Virus record (IMG/VR): IMGVR_UViG_3300039188_000001
Location: 1-20,077 of that record
From: a virus
Direction: 5' to 3' (one strand)
DNA: 20,077 nucleotides
Shown here in pieces: positions 12,760 to 20,077 of the stretch. Within the stretch, counting starts at the first letter, position 1. Each line of letters starts with the position of its first letter. The notes under the pieces are model-generated. The model did no database searches, was not told the DNA's origin, and was given only the letters and a program-made list of their open reading frames with translations. A program made the position numbers and the translations under genes.

Positions 12760-14673
12760 TTGAGCCTTCTCGATACATTCAGCCTACTTTTTGAAACCGA
12801 CGCCGGTGAAGCTGCCGATGATGTTGGCCGCCTGTCTGATGAGCTGGACGGTGCCGGCGATGCGGGTGGGGCCGCGGCTGCGGGCGTAGACGAATCTTCA
12901 CAAGCCGCACAGCGTGGCGCTGAATCGTTCAACAGCATGGCAAAGACCGTGGGAGGGCTTGTTGCTGCGTACCTGTCGTTTGGTGCTGTGAGCGCTGCGG
13001 TGTTTGGCCAGGCTCTGGCTACAGATCAAGTAGGCAAGTTCTCCGAAACCGTGGGCCTGTCCATCGAGACCGTGGACGCATGGGGCGCGGCTGTCGCCCT
13101 AAACGGCGGAAGCGCTGACTCTTTCCGGGGCTCTATTCAATCCCTTAATTCGGCAATGAGTGATATTGCCCTGGGCGGCGGCGGCGACATTGCCGAAGTG
13201 CTGGGCCGCCTTGGCGTGTCTGCGCTGGACTCAAGCGGGCGCATCAAGTCTGTTACTGACCTGCTGCCGCAGCTGGCGGACTCGTTCCAGAATTTGAGCA
13301 ACCGTGAATCCGTAGCGTTTGGCGAAAAACTAGGCCTAGACCAAGGCACGATCCTGCTGTTGCAGCAAGGGCGAGGGGCTGTGGAGGCCATTGTTGAGCA
13401 ACAGCGCCAGCTTGGCGGCCGCACTAAAGAAGGCTACGAGGCATCTGCAAAATTTAACGACACACTGAACGACACGAAGCGCGTGTTTGTTGGCATGTCT
13501 GATACGGCCAACCAAGCGCTCTTGCCTGTTCTAACAAAGATCTTAGAGGGGTTTCAGACAATAACAATCTGGGCCCGTGAGCATGAAGATGTTGTCAAAG
13601 GGTTCTTTATTGGGGTCGCCGGGGCCATCGCCGCGTTTTACTTGCCAACGATTTTTGCCGCCGCCGCCGCTACACTCGTTGCGGCCGCTCCATTCCTTTT
13701 AATCGCCGCCACGGTTGCCGCAGTGGGCATTGCTTTCGGCCTTCTGTACGAAGACGTTAAAGCATACATAGGCGGGCAAGAGTCGTTTGTAGGATCCCTG
13801 GGGGATAAATACGAGTGGTTCGGAAAGCTCCTTGACGCCGTAATAGCTGGCGCAAAGTTCTTATTTCGTGAGTTGTCAGAATTTGCTCAAGAAATGTTTG
13901 GCAACCTGGGCAACGGCTTAGAAATAGTAGGCGGGATATTTGAGGCAATATTTTCAGGAATTGGAAATCTATTCGGCGTCTTCGGACTTGATGCAGGCAC
14001 AGCCACCGAAAACGTAATATCTGCTTTTAGGGTACTGGGCAAGATCATCGGCGAGGTTCTGGGCTTTATTGCCTCGCCGATTGAAACCACAAAAGAACTC
14101 TTTGACTCTCTGTTCACTTGGATTGGCGGCCTGCTAGAAGATTTTGGGATAGATTCAGCGGCTGTAACAAAGGAGGTCGCCGCTGCATTTCAGGTTCTTG
14201 GGGATATTATTGACAAGATTTTTGGATTTATTGCGTCCCCGATTGAGTCAACGAAAGAGCTTATTGATGACCTGGTTGAGTCAATCCCCGACATGAGCGA
14301 ATTGTTTGATGATGCGGTAGGCGGGGTTAAGGATTTCTTTTCGTTTGGCAGCAATGATGATGAAATAAATGGATCTGAATCCAACACAAAGAGAATGAAT
14401 GATCAGGGCCCTGGAACATCTAGCTTTGCTCAGCTCATAAACCAAAGCCAGCAGGCCATGGCCGCATCAGAAACCGCAAACGCCAACCCCATGCTGAGCG
14501 GTGCCGGCGGCGCAGGGTCTCGGACATCATTCGTCAGTCAGAGCAACAGCTTCAGCACGACTGTAGACGCGCGCGGCCAAACCCCTGAGCAGGCCCGCGC
14601 AATATACGGGGACGAAATGAGCAGAAGCGTAGCAACGGCCAAGGGCCAGCTTGATGATGGAGTAGCTTACTGA
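12760..14673 (+). CDS. Tape measure protein
   Basis: This 637-residue protein is the longest in the window and lies right after the tail chaperone, the invariant place of the tape measure. It starts with TTG (12760; MSLLDTFSLLFETDAGEAAD), preceded by a weak ACGGGA. The N-terminal third is Ala/Gly-rich and helical. Residues 281-330 form a strongly hydrophobic Ala-rich region (FFIGVAGAIAAFYLP, LVAAAPFLLIAATVAAVGIA) able to insert in membrane during injection. Residues 408-515 hold a twofold 54-residue repeat. The C-terminus (QTPEQARAIYGDEMSRSVA) is typical of the family. It sets tail length: at about 1.5 angstrom per residue the tail would be roughly 95 nm, on the rule of thumb for tape measures. 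Its stop overlaps the next ATG. Confidence 0.92.
   Translation: MSLLDTFSLLFETDAGEAADDVGRLSDELDGAGDAGGAAAAGVDESSQAAQRGAESFNSMAKTVGGLVAAYLSFGAVSAAVFGQALATDQVGKFSETVGLSIETVDAWGAAVALNGGSADSFRGSIQSLNSAMSDIALGGGGDIAEVLGRLGVSALDSSGRIKSVTDLLPQLADSFQNLSNRESVAFGEKLGLDQGTILLLQQGRGAVEAIVEQQRQLGGRTKEGYEASAKFNDTLNDTKRVFVGMSDTANQALLPVLTKILEGFQTITIWAREHEDVVKGFFIGVAGAIAAFYLPTIFAAAAATLVAAAPFLLIAATVAAVGIAFGLLYEDVKAYIGGQESFVGSLGDKYEWFGKLLDAVIAGAKFLFRELSEFAQEMFGNLGNGLEIVGGIFEAIFSGIGNLFGVFGLDAGTATENVISAFRVLGKIIGEVLGFIASPIETTKELFDSLFTWIGGLLEDFGIDSAAVTKEVAAAFQVLGDIIDKIFGFIASPIESTKELIDDLVESIPDMSELFDDAVGGVKDFFSFGSNDDEINGSESNTKRMNDQGPGTSSFAQLINQSQQAMAASETANANPMLSGAGGAGSRTSFVSQSNSFSTTVDARGQTPEQARAIYGDEMSRSVATAKGQLDDGVAY
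13981..14304 (+). repeat. Two tandem 54-codon repeats in the tape measure gene
   Basis: Units begin at Phe408 (13981) and Phe462 (14143), 162 bases apart. Both follow the plan F-G-[LI]-D, then AF-x-VLG-x-II, then GFIASPIE-[TS]-TKEL-x-D. About 27 of 48 aligned residues are identical by eye. The DNA has diverged, so the duplication is old. Confidence 0.8.
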
Positions 14674-15209
14674 TGGCCAATTTCCTAGACGACAACAGTT
14701 TTGCGCCGGTGACCGCCATACTCGACAGCGGCGGCAATCAGATATTTGAGACAGTGGGCGTGCTCTCATTGTCTGCGGCGTCCAGCAAAGTGTATCCACA
14801 ACACACACTAGAAAACGGCGTGGCCATTACTGACCATGAGTTCGACCTGCAAGACCGGGTGACGCTGAGGTGTGTCCTGAGCCCTGACGATTACGTGGAC
14901 GTGTACCAGCGCATCAAAAAAGCGTTCCGCCAGTCTGTGGCTTTTATTATCCAGACCAAAGTAGAGACCTACAGCAATCTCTACATTGAGACATTGCCTC
15001 ACGAGGAAGACGCAAAGAACACGGTATTGCTGAGCTTGGACTTTGTTCAGCAGCGGTTTCAGTCAGTGCGAATTGATACTTTACCCTCCAGCAGCGTAGC
15101 CAACCAGGCAGACTCGGACAGCCAAAACGCGGGCAATAAGCGCCCGAGTGATACCAGGGAAGTGAAAAAAACAACCGTTCTTAACGACCTACTGGGGGGC
15201 CTGCTGTGA
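14673..15209 (+). CDS. Dit-like baseplate protein
   Basis: This 178-residue protein starts with an ATG sharing a base with the tape measure stop. The central region (HTLENGVAITDHEFDLQDRV, then LSPDDYVDVYQRIKKAF and IIQTKVETYSNLYIETLPHE) is the pattern of the Dit-like N-terminal domain found in baseplate proteins after the tape measure. Such proteins form the ring that initiates the tube and links it to the hub. The last ~35 residues are polar and probably flexible (DSDSQNAGNKRPSDTREVKK), ending with a hydrophobic LLGGLL. The family is recognised from pattern and position. Confidence 0.82.
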   Translation: MANFLDDNSFAPVTAILDSGGNQIFETVGVLSLSAASSKVYPQHTLENGVAITDHEFDLQDRVTLRCVLSPDDYVDVYQRIKKAFRQSVAFIIQTKVETYSNLYIETLPHEEDAKNTVLLSLDFVQQRFQSVRIDTLPSSSVANQADSDSQNAGNKRPSDTREVKKTTVLNDLLGGLL

Positions 15210-15526
15210 AAAACATAACCATCCAACCCGTGCCTAATCAAAAATTCACGGTAAACATCGGTGATTATCGGTACGACATAGCGCTGCGGTATATCCAGCC
15301 TGGCGTTATGTCTTACGACCTGAGCATTGATGAGGTTCCGGTCATCCAGGGTCAGCGAATAATAGTTGGGCAATTTTTCATGCCGTACCAGTATCAAGAA
15401 AAAGACGGGAACTTTTATCTGTATGCGCCCCCCGGTCAGAATCCTGATTATGATCAGCTTGGAAAAAGCCAGTTGCTTTATTATTTAAACGTCGATGAAG
15501 TGGCCGAGGTTAGAAATGGCAATTGA
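15206..15526 (+). CDS. Baseplate plug-like protein (cyanophage Pam3 gp18-like/DUF6983)
   Basis: This 106-residue protein starts with a GTG overlapping the Dit-like stop (GTGA). The small all-beta pattern NITIQPVPNQKFTVNIGD, Y-x-I-ALRYI and FFMPYQYQEKDGNFYLY matches a family of small proteins placed between Dit-like and hub genes, which from memory includes the baseplate plug of cyanophage Pam3. It would fill the central channel between tube initiator and hub. The next gene's ATG lies within its last codons. The call is by pattern, size and order. Confidence 0.72.
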   Translation: MKNITIQPVPNQKFTVNIGDYRYDIALRYIQPGVMSYDLSIDEVPVIQGQRIIVGQFFMPYQYQEKDGNFYLYAPPGQNPDYDQLGKSQLLYYLNVDEVAEVRNGN

Positions 15527-16349
15527 TCGGCGAATCATCAATCTTGGCATCAGCATAAACGATCAAATCCGATGGTATGGCGGGTTAAATTCGCCGCTGT
15601 ACATCGAAGCAAAAGGGCGCGGCTTTGCCAACCCAAGCATGGGTGACTGCGATATAACCGTGCTTGGCCTGCAAAAAGACGTGCGCGATTTTATCCTGCA
15701 AAACACCAAGCCACTAGAGCCAAACAAAACCCGAATATCGGTAGTGCTGGAAGTGGGCCGGGAAAGCTACGGGACGCACACGCGGTACCGTGGGGACGTG
15801 TTCCGTAGCCAGATTATCGGCAAGCCAGACACCGGCCTTCAGTTGACCTGCAAAACGGGGTTCTATAATAAGCGGGCCATCGTCACCCGGTCCGGTAGCG
15901 ACCTCACCAAGCTGTCCAGCATAGCCCAGTGGGTCGCCAGCGATTGCGGGTACGGGCTTTCTTTTGAGATAGACGATCGGAACATCAAAAGCTATTCGTT
16001 CACAGGCTCTGCGCAGTCACAGCTTAATCAGCTGGAAGACCTGGCAGACGCAGAGGTATTTGTTGACGACGATGTGTTGTACGTAACTGATCCCGGAAAA
16101 CCGGCCAGCGGAAAAGCTGTACGCGTTGTCGACGTATCCAGTGGATTGCTTGAGGCGGGCAGCACAGAATCTGGCGTTCGCGTAACTATGCTTTATGATC
16201 CCGTAACCACTATGAAAAGCCAGTTCGATCTTGAGTCCAGCCTAAACCCGTCAATTAATGGCTCGTATGTGGTGTTCAGATCAGACTATCATGTAGCCAA
16301 CCGAGCAGATCCGTTTTATCTGATCGTTGAAGGGAACCCGATTAAATGA
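15516..16349 (+). CDS. Baseplate hub protein (gp27/gpD-like)
   Basis: The protein has 277 residues from ATG 15516, preceded by GAGG (15506-15509); an earlier in-frame ATG at 15495 has no SD sequence. Features include INDQIRWYGGLN near the start, a GDVFRSQIIGKPDTGLQLTC segment and LEDLADAEVFVDDDVLYVTD, typical of hub proteins related to T4 gp27 and P2 gpD, which form the central trimer carrying the spike. No lysozyme domain is fused. It sits directly upstream of the spike gene, overlapping it by 4 bases (ATGA), as expected for a hub-spike pair. Confidence 0.82.
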   Translation: MAIDRRIINLGISINDQIRWYGGLNSPLYIEAKGRGFANPSMGDCDITVLGLQKDVRDFILQNTKPLEPNKTRISVVLEVGRESYGTHTRYRGDVFRSQIIGKPDTGLQLTCKTGFYNKRAIVTRSGSDLTKLSSIAQWVASDCGYGLSFEIDDRNIKSYSFTGSAQSQLNQLEDLADAEVFVDDDVLYVTDPGKPASGKAVRVVDVSSGLLEAGSTESGVRVTMLYDPVTTMKSQFDLESSLNPSINGSYVVFRSDYHVANRADPFYLIVEGNPIK

Positions 16350-17041
16350 TCAACGAAAGCACGCGAAACGATAGCCTTGAGGGGCTTTTAGCAGAGCTTA
16401 GCGACAGCATCCTAAAGCGCTGTGAGAAGTCCTTGCCGTGCGTTGTTGTGTCGGTGTCGGCCAATCGTCAGCGCGTCACTGTGAAGCCCCTGATCCGCAT
16501 CGTTAGCGTGGACGGTACCGACACGAGCCGCAGCGTTATTGAGGGATTGCCGGTGTACCAGGCGGGCGCGGGCAACATCGTTATGTCGTTCCCGGTAAAG
16601 GCCGGTGATATCGGATGGATCGACACGGCAGACAGGGACATCAGCCTTTTCTTGCAAACCTACGCAGACTCGCGCCCACCTACGCGCCGCAAACATTCGT
16701 TTGGAGATGCCCGGTTTATTCCAGACATGATGACCAATTTCCAGATTGCCGGGGAAGATGCTACGGCGGTGGTGATTCAGGACCGGGCGGGCACGGTTAA
16801 GATTGCTCTGGATGCCGATCAGATCAGGATCACCAACCAAGCCGTAAGCATTGTGATTGACGGAAGCACAGTAACCGGCACAGCGCCGGGCGGGTTCTTT
16901 TTCAACGGTGCACAGATAACGCCAGACGGCGATTTCGTAACGCCTGCGGGTGCAAGCCTTGAAAGTCATTTCCATGCTCAGGGCATTGACAGCGACAGCA
17001 ACACGCAGCAAAACACATCCGTTACCGTGCCAACGGAATAG
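16346..17041 (+). CDS. Membrane-puncturing spike, Gp138-like
   Basis: This 231-residue protein has an N-terminal OB-fold-like region (SLPCVVVSVSANRQRVTVKP, then IEGLPVYQAG and FPVKAGDIGWI) that matches the Gp138 spike family of contractile phages. After a proline-rich linker (SRPPTRRKHSFGDA) comes a repetitive beta segment (IKALDADQIRI-type strands, then VSIVIDGSTVTG) consistent with a triple-stranded beta helix. The C-terminal tip has SLESHFH with His208 and His210: an HxH pair that, by analogy with P2 gpV and phi92 gp138, would coordinate iron in the trimer apex. The protein is the needle that pierces the outer membrane. The iron site is inferred. Confidence 0.87.
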   Translation: MINESTRNDSLEGLLAELSDSILKRCEKSLPCVVVSVSANRQRVTVKPLIRIVSVDGTDTSRSVIEGLPVYQAGAGNIVMSFPVKAGDIGWIDTADRDISLFLQTYADSRPPTRRKHSFGDARFIPDMMTNFQIAGEDATAVVIQDRAGTVKIALDADQIRITNQAVSIVIDGSTVTGTAPGGFFFNGAQITPDGDFVTPAGASLESHFHAQGIDSDSNTQQNTSVTVPTE

Positions 17042-17050
17042 GGGTTAGAA

Positions 17051-17407
17051 ATGCAACGAAGATCAATTAAAGTAGATCCGGTTACCCGGGACATTGTTAT
17101 TTTGGGTGGCGCCATTCAGATCGTCACGAACATAAATTCAGTTTTGCAAAACTGCGATAATGCAATGCGTCAGCAGCTGGGCGAATTGCAATACGACCAA
17201 ACAAAAGGAATTGAGTATTTTGGTAACGTTTTTAACGGGACGCCAAATTATCAGCTTTTTCGATTTCAGGCTATCCAGCAGATGGAAGCAGTCGATGGCG
17301 TGGTCCGCGTGTTGTCATTCAGCTATACTGCGCAGAACGGATTGCTATCTTACAGCGCAGAAATACAAACCGATTACGGTGTGGGGAACGTAAATGGCAA
17401 CGTATAG
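17051..17407 (+). CDS. Baseplate wedge protein (gp25/gpW-like)
   Basis: This 118-residue protein has the pattern of gp25-like wedge subunits: VDPVTRDIVILGGAIQIV, then QQLGELQYDQTKGIEYFGNV, and a C-terminal VDGVVRVLSFSYTAQNGLLSYSAEI. The gp25 family anchors the sheath's first ring and the wedge core. The order spike, gp25-like, J-like, DUF2612 is the canonical contractile baseplate order. Its ribosome binding region GGGGTTAGAAATG closely matches that of the hub gene (GAGGTTAGAAATG). Its last 14 bases overlap the J-like gene. Confidence 0.86.
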   Translation: MQRRSIKVDPVTRDIVILGGAIQIVTNINSVLQNCDNAMRQQLGELQYDQTKGIEYFGNVFNGTPNYQLFRFQAIQQMEAVDGVVRVLSFSYTAQNGLLSYSAEIQTDYGVGNVNGNV

Positions 17408-18590
17408 TTACATCACACAAAACGGCACCATCGTTCCCGATACGGCGCAGATTAAAGCCGATGTTGAGCAAGAGTTGATTGATTCCGCCGGCCTGTCAGT
17501 TGCGCCAGATCCGTCCAGTGCAGAGGGAAGGCTGATTGATTCTGAGATCACCTCTCGAATATCTGTTGCCAGAAACAACGCTTTGCTGGCCAATCAGCAG
17601 AATCCGAACCTTTCAATCGGCACGTTTCTTGATGCGCACTTGGCGCTTATTGGATCAGCCCGTGACGGTGCAGAGCGCTCCACGGTTGATTGTGATTTAA
17701 CCGGTGTCCCGGGCACGTTGATACCCGCAGGTCAATACGCCGAAGACGACAACAGGGTTTTGTGGGAGCTTGCGTCTACCGTAATCTTGAGCGCGTCAGG
17801 ATTGGCCACGGCTACATTTCGAGCGCTGGTACCGGGCCCGGTTGACGCCGCTATCGGATCAATCACAAAAATCTCCACAGGCGTCGTGGGCTGGGAGACT
17901 ATCAACAACCCCGCTGGAGCGGTGCCTGGCAAGTTTCAGCAGGGCGACGCTAGCGCAAGACGACAGCGCCGGTTAGAGCTTGGCGGTAACTCTCGCTCCA
18001 ACGCCTTCTCAATCCTTGCCGCCGTGAGCGCCGTGGAGAACGTGGCGGGCGTTCGTTTTCTTGAGAATTTCGAGAGCACAGAGCAGGTCATTCAGGGCGT
18101 AACGCTCAAGCCACATTCAACATGGGTCGCAGTAGATGGCGGCGTAGATGCGCAGATAGCGGCGGGCTACTTCACATCAAAAACAGGTGGCAGCGGGTTT
18201 AACGGCTCGGTAACCGTGAGCTATGTTGAGCCCTCCAGCGGGCAGACAATACCGGTACAGTTTGAGCGGCCAACGGACAAGCCGTTAATTTGCAGAGTGA
18301 CCGCAAGAGTCGGAACCTCAGTGAGCGGCATTGCCGATATAAAAAGGGCCGCAGTACAGTACGCTAACGGAGAAATAAACGGCGAATTGGGGTTTTACCT
18401 CGGCGAAGATTCAAGCCCGTTTGAAGTGGCGGCCGGCGTTAACGCACAGCTTGCGGACGTGTTTATTCTCAAGTGCGAGCTGGCGACAAAGGCAGCGGGC
18501 GATACCGCGTACAGTACCGATACGATTGATAACGAGATATACGAGAAAGCGTCATTGTTAGAAGTGGACGTTGAAGTGGTGGCAGTATGA
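17394..18590 (+). CDS. Baseplate J-like wedge protein
   Basis: This 398-residue protein is of baseplate_J type. The N-terminal IVPDTAQIKADVEQELIDSA, PSSAEGRLIDSEITSRISVA and GTFLDAHLALIGSARDGAERS (LDxHxxxxGxxRxxA-type motif) are hallmarks of the family. The middle has VPGPVDAAIGSITKI, followed by WETINNPAGAVPGKFQQGDA and ASARRQRRLELGG, the usual E/D-S-D-x-x-x-RxR-like region. The protein pairs with the next gene's product to form the wedge that surrounds the hub and triggers sheath contraction. It overlaps the DUF2612 gene by 4 bases. Confidence 0.92.
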   Translation: MATYSYITQNGTIVPDTAQIKADVEQELIDSAGLSVAPDPSSAEGRLIDSEITSRISVARNNALLANQQNPNLSIGTFLDAHLALIGSARDGAERSTVDCDLTGVPGTLIPAGQYAEDDNRVLWELASTVILSASGLATATFRALVPGPVDAAIGSITKISTGVVGWETINNPAGAVPGKFQQGDASARRQRRLELGGNSRSNAFSILAAVSAVENVAGVRFLENFESTEQVIQGVTLKPHSTWVAVDGGVDAQIAAGYFTSKTGGSGFNGSVTVSYVEPSSGQTIPVQFERPTDKPLICRVTARVGTSVSGIADIKRAAVQYANGEINGELGFYLGEDSSPFEVAAGVNAQLADVFILKCELATKAAGDTAYSTDTIDNEIYEKASLLEVDVEVVAV

Positions 18591-19240
18591 CGTATGAATG
18601 CACCATTGATTTAGAGAAGGCCCTCGACTGGCAGCGCAGCAAAGCGCCGATTCTAAAGGCCCTGATCAAGAAAAAGCAGGAGTGGTACGAAGCTAACTTT
18701 TGCGAGTTCTGGAACAACTGGACAGTGGACGTTTTCAATCTGAACACGGCCAACGAGTTCGGGTTATCGGTCTGGTCAATTATTCTTAACGAGCCTCTGT
18801 TCGGCATAACGCAAGCCTCGCCGGCGGATTACCCGTCATGGGGCTTTACAAGCGATGATGAAGTTTTTGGATTCGGGTCATTCGGCACCAACTCGGATGT
18901 GGGGTATAATTTCACGATCGAGCAGAAGCGGATATTGCTGAAACTGAAAGCGTATATTTTGCACATGAACGGCACAGTGCCCGGAATCAATGATTCGCTT
19001 GCGAGGATATTTGGAGAGGGTGAGGTTCGGTGTCTTGATGGTCTGGATATGAATTTCGTCTATTTCATAAGCTCAACTGAACTTGTCGGGTTTATGCGAG
19101 AGATAAAAATACGGGACTTGTTGCCGCGCCCTGCTGCCGTTGCCATTAAATCGGTGTTTGATGAAAACGCGACAGGATGGGGGTTTGGTGAAAACTTTGA
19201 AAACTTTAGCAATGGCAACTTTAACGCCGGAGAAATATAA
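18587..19240 (+). CDS. DUF2612 baseplate wedge/tail-fibre-connecting protein
   Basis: This 217-residue protein shows the DUF2612 pattern: WNNWTVDVFNLNTANEFGLSVWSIIL (the core NLxTAxxxGLxxW motif), then FGFGSFGTNS, EQKRILLKLKAYILHMNGTVPGINDSLARIFG and a C-terminal region ending in GWGFGENFENFSNGNF. DUF2612 proteins take the place of P2 gpI, forming the outer wedge to which fibres attach. It overlaps the J-like gene (ATGA) and its stop abuts the fibre start, consistent with stoichiometric coupling. Confidence 0.87.
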   Translation: MTYECTIDLEKALDWQRSKAPILKALIKKKQEWYEANFCEFWNNWTVDVFNLNTANEFGLSVWSIILNEPLFGITQASPADYPSWGFTSDDEVFGFGSFGTNSDVGYNFTIEQKRILLKLKAYILHMNGTVPGINDSLARIFGEGEVRCLDGLDMNFVYFISSTELVGFMREIKIRDLLPRPAAVAIKSVFDENATGWGFGENFENFSNGNFNAGEI

Positions 19241-20077
19241 ATGACACGATATTTTAAATACCCATTTGCCGAAGGCGGCGACAAAGAAACAGTACCGGAT
19301 GAAACAGCCGGGACGCTGGTTAGCTATGAGACGGGCTACACGCCCGATTATGAGCTTCCAAAAGACAATCCTTCACGGCGCAACATTGACCGCCAGCCGT
19401 ACAACGGCGTTTTGAATGATGTCACTGGCAACCTGAAACAGTTGCAAGATTATGGCTATCCTGAGTTTGTGCCTGACAACGGCACCGGATCGCCCTTGAG
19501 CTATCAAGTGGGCCGCGTGGTCTGGTATGTTGACGCTTATTACCGGGCGCTCGTGTTGACCAATACCGCGCCGCCTTCTGCGCAGTGGGCCGTGGTCACT
19601 GATCTTAGGGCTGCGAGTTCTATTTCTAACGCACCAGCAGGGGGCGTTTCAGCTACTACTGTGCAGGCTGCTGTTAATGAACTGGATTTATCCAAGGCCG
19701 CTATCTCTGGGCAGGCGTTTACCGGCAACATATCAGCCCCGAACCTAAGCGGAACGAATACGGGTGATCAAGATTTAAGTGGCAAAGCAGACAAAGCCAC
19801 AACCTACACCGAGACGGAAGTTGACGGGCTGCTGGACGCCAAAGCCGACCTGTTTACAATTGCTAAAGTCTTCAAAAAATCAAACTCCTCAAATGTTTTA
19901 TTCACAAAGACAGGCAATTTTACAGCAACCACAAGCCAAGAGTTTTATGCAGAAGTAGGAGGCTCAGTATTAACTATTGCGTCAGGTACAGCTATCACAA
20001 TGCCAACAGCGACCACGGGCACAGACTATGCGGTATGGCTAAAAACAGATGGTACACTAGAGGCGACTAGTAGCTTT
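19241..20077 (+). CDS. Tail fibre / receptor-binding protein, 3' truncated
   Basis: The frame is open for 279 codons from ATG 19241 (GGAG at 19229-19232 as SD sequence) to the window edge without a stop. The N-terminus (FKYPFAEGGDKETVPDETAG, RQPYNGVLNDVTGNLKQLQD) should be the baseplate-binding part. The middle contains widespread fibre motifs NTGDQDLSGKADK and TYTETEVDGLLDAKAD, which form trimeric repeats in many fibres. From about 19850 the sequence turns A+T-rich with Ser/Thr-rich strands (KSNSSNVLFTKTGNFTATTS), suggesting the start of an exchangeable receptor-binding module. The C-terminus and any chaperone gene lie outside the window. Confidence 0.86.
   Translation, partial: MTRYFKYPFAEGGDKETVPDETAGTLVSYETGYTPDYELPKDNPSRRNIDRQPYNGVLNDVTGNLKQLQDYGYPEFVPDNGTGSPLSYQVGRVVWYVDAYYRALVLTNTAPPSAQWAVVTDLRAASSISNAPAGGVSATTVQAAVNELDLSKAAISGQAFTGNISAPNLSGTNTGDQDLSGKADKATTYTETEVDGLLDAKADLFTIAKVFKKSNSSNVLFTKTGNFTATTSQEFYAEVGGSVLTIASGTAITMPTATTGTDYAVWLKTDGTLEATSSF

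Noticed and set aside
15495-15515. Upstream ATG extension of the hub protein
   Set aside because: The ATG at 15516 has GAGG six bases upstream, while 15495 has none and the seven extra residues look unlike the family N-terminus.
16412-17011. 199-codon antisense open frame opposite the spike gene
   Set aside because: It lies wholly over a confident + strand gene, has no SD sequence or family resemblance, and is Arg/His/Val-rich as expected for a shadow frame. Other long antisense frames (10439-11005, 2798-3256) were rejected for the same reason.
1-20077. CRISPR arrays, tRNA genes, insertion sequences, integrase or attachment sites
   Set aside because: No spaced direct repeats, tRNA-like cloverleaf, transposase motifs, recombinase motifs or duplicated att-like sequences were found by reading both strands.

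Overview
This window is the head-and-tail structural module of a tailed double-stranded DNA phage or prophage with a contractile tail (myovirus morphology). Every recognisable gene lies on the + strand, most are packed with 1-45 base overlaps or very short gaps, and most have Shine-Dalgarno starts. The window holds no integrase, repressor, replication, lysis, tRNA or host gene. Lifestyle is therefore undetermined, and the host can only be guessed: base composition and SD usage fit a proteobacterium, probably a gammaproteobacterium.

Layout. 1-1704: packaging (5'-truncated small terminase, large terminase). 1757-7169: head assembly (HI1409/DUF1073-type portal, Mu gpF-like protein, a small Acb2-like protein, DUF2213 protease/scaffold, Gp24-like cement protein, DUF2184 major capsid protein). 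7219-9444: head completion and neck (unidentified small protein, DUF4054 connector, gp10/gpG-like protein, collar-like protein, tail-terminator-like protein). 9479-11458: DUF3383 sheath and tail tube, closed by a strong UUCG-loop terminator. 11685-11999: a small gene for a secreted protein. 12099-12688: tail assembly chaperone with an apparent programmed -1 frameshift, ended by a second terminator. 12760-14673: tape measure. 14673-19240: baseplate (Dit-like, plug, hub, Gp138-type spike, gp25-like wedge, J-like wedge, DUF2612). 19241 to the end: tail fibre, cut by the window edge.

Three things stand out. First, 4125-4349 encodes a 74-residue protein resembling Acb2, the phage cyclic-oligonucleotide sponge that blocks CBASS signalling. 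It sits between head genes and has its own good sigma70-like promoter and strong ribosome binding site. Second, the tail chaperone's C-terminal domain is encoded in the -1 frame with no usable start codon, so it should be made only by ribosomal frameshifting; two canonical slippery heptamers bracket the frame overlap. Third, a signal-peptide protein of unknown function is inserted between the tail tube and chaperone genes.

Working together: the terminase packages DNA through the portal into a procapsid built from capsid, cement and DUF2213 protease/scaffold. The neck proteins close the head. Sheath and tube polymerise on the baseplate, with length set by the tape measure under chaperone control. 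The fibre and DUF2612 end of the baseplate contacts the cell, and the spike pierces it. The Acb2-like protein would shield this late stage from nucleotide-signalling defence.
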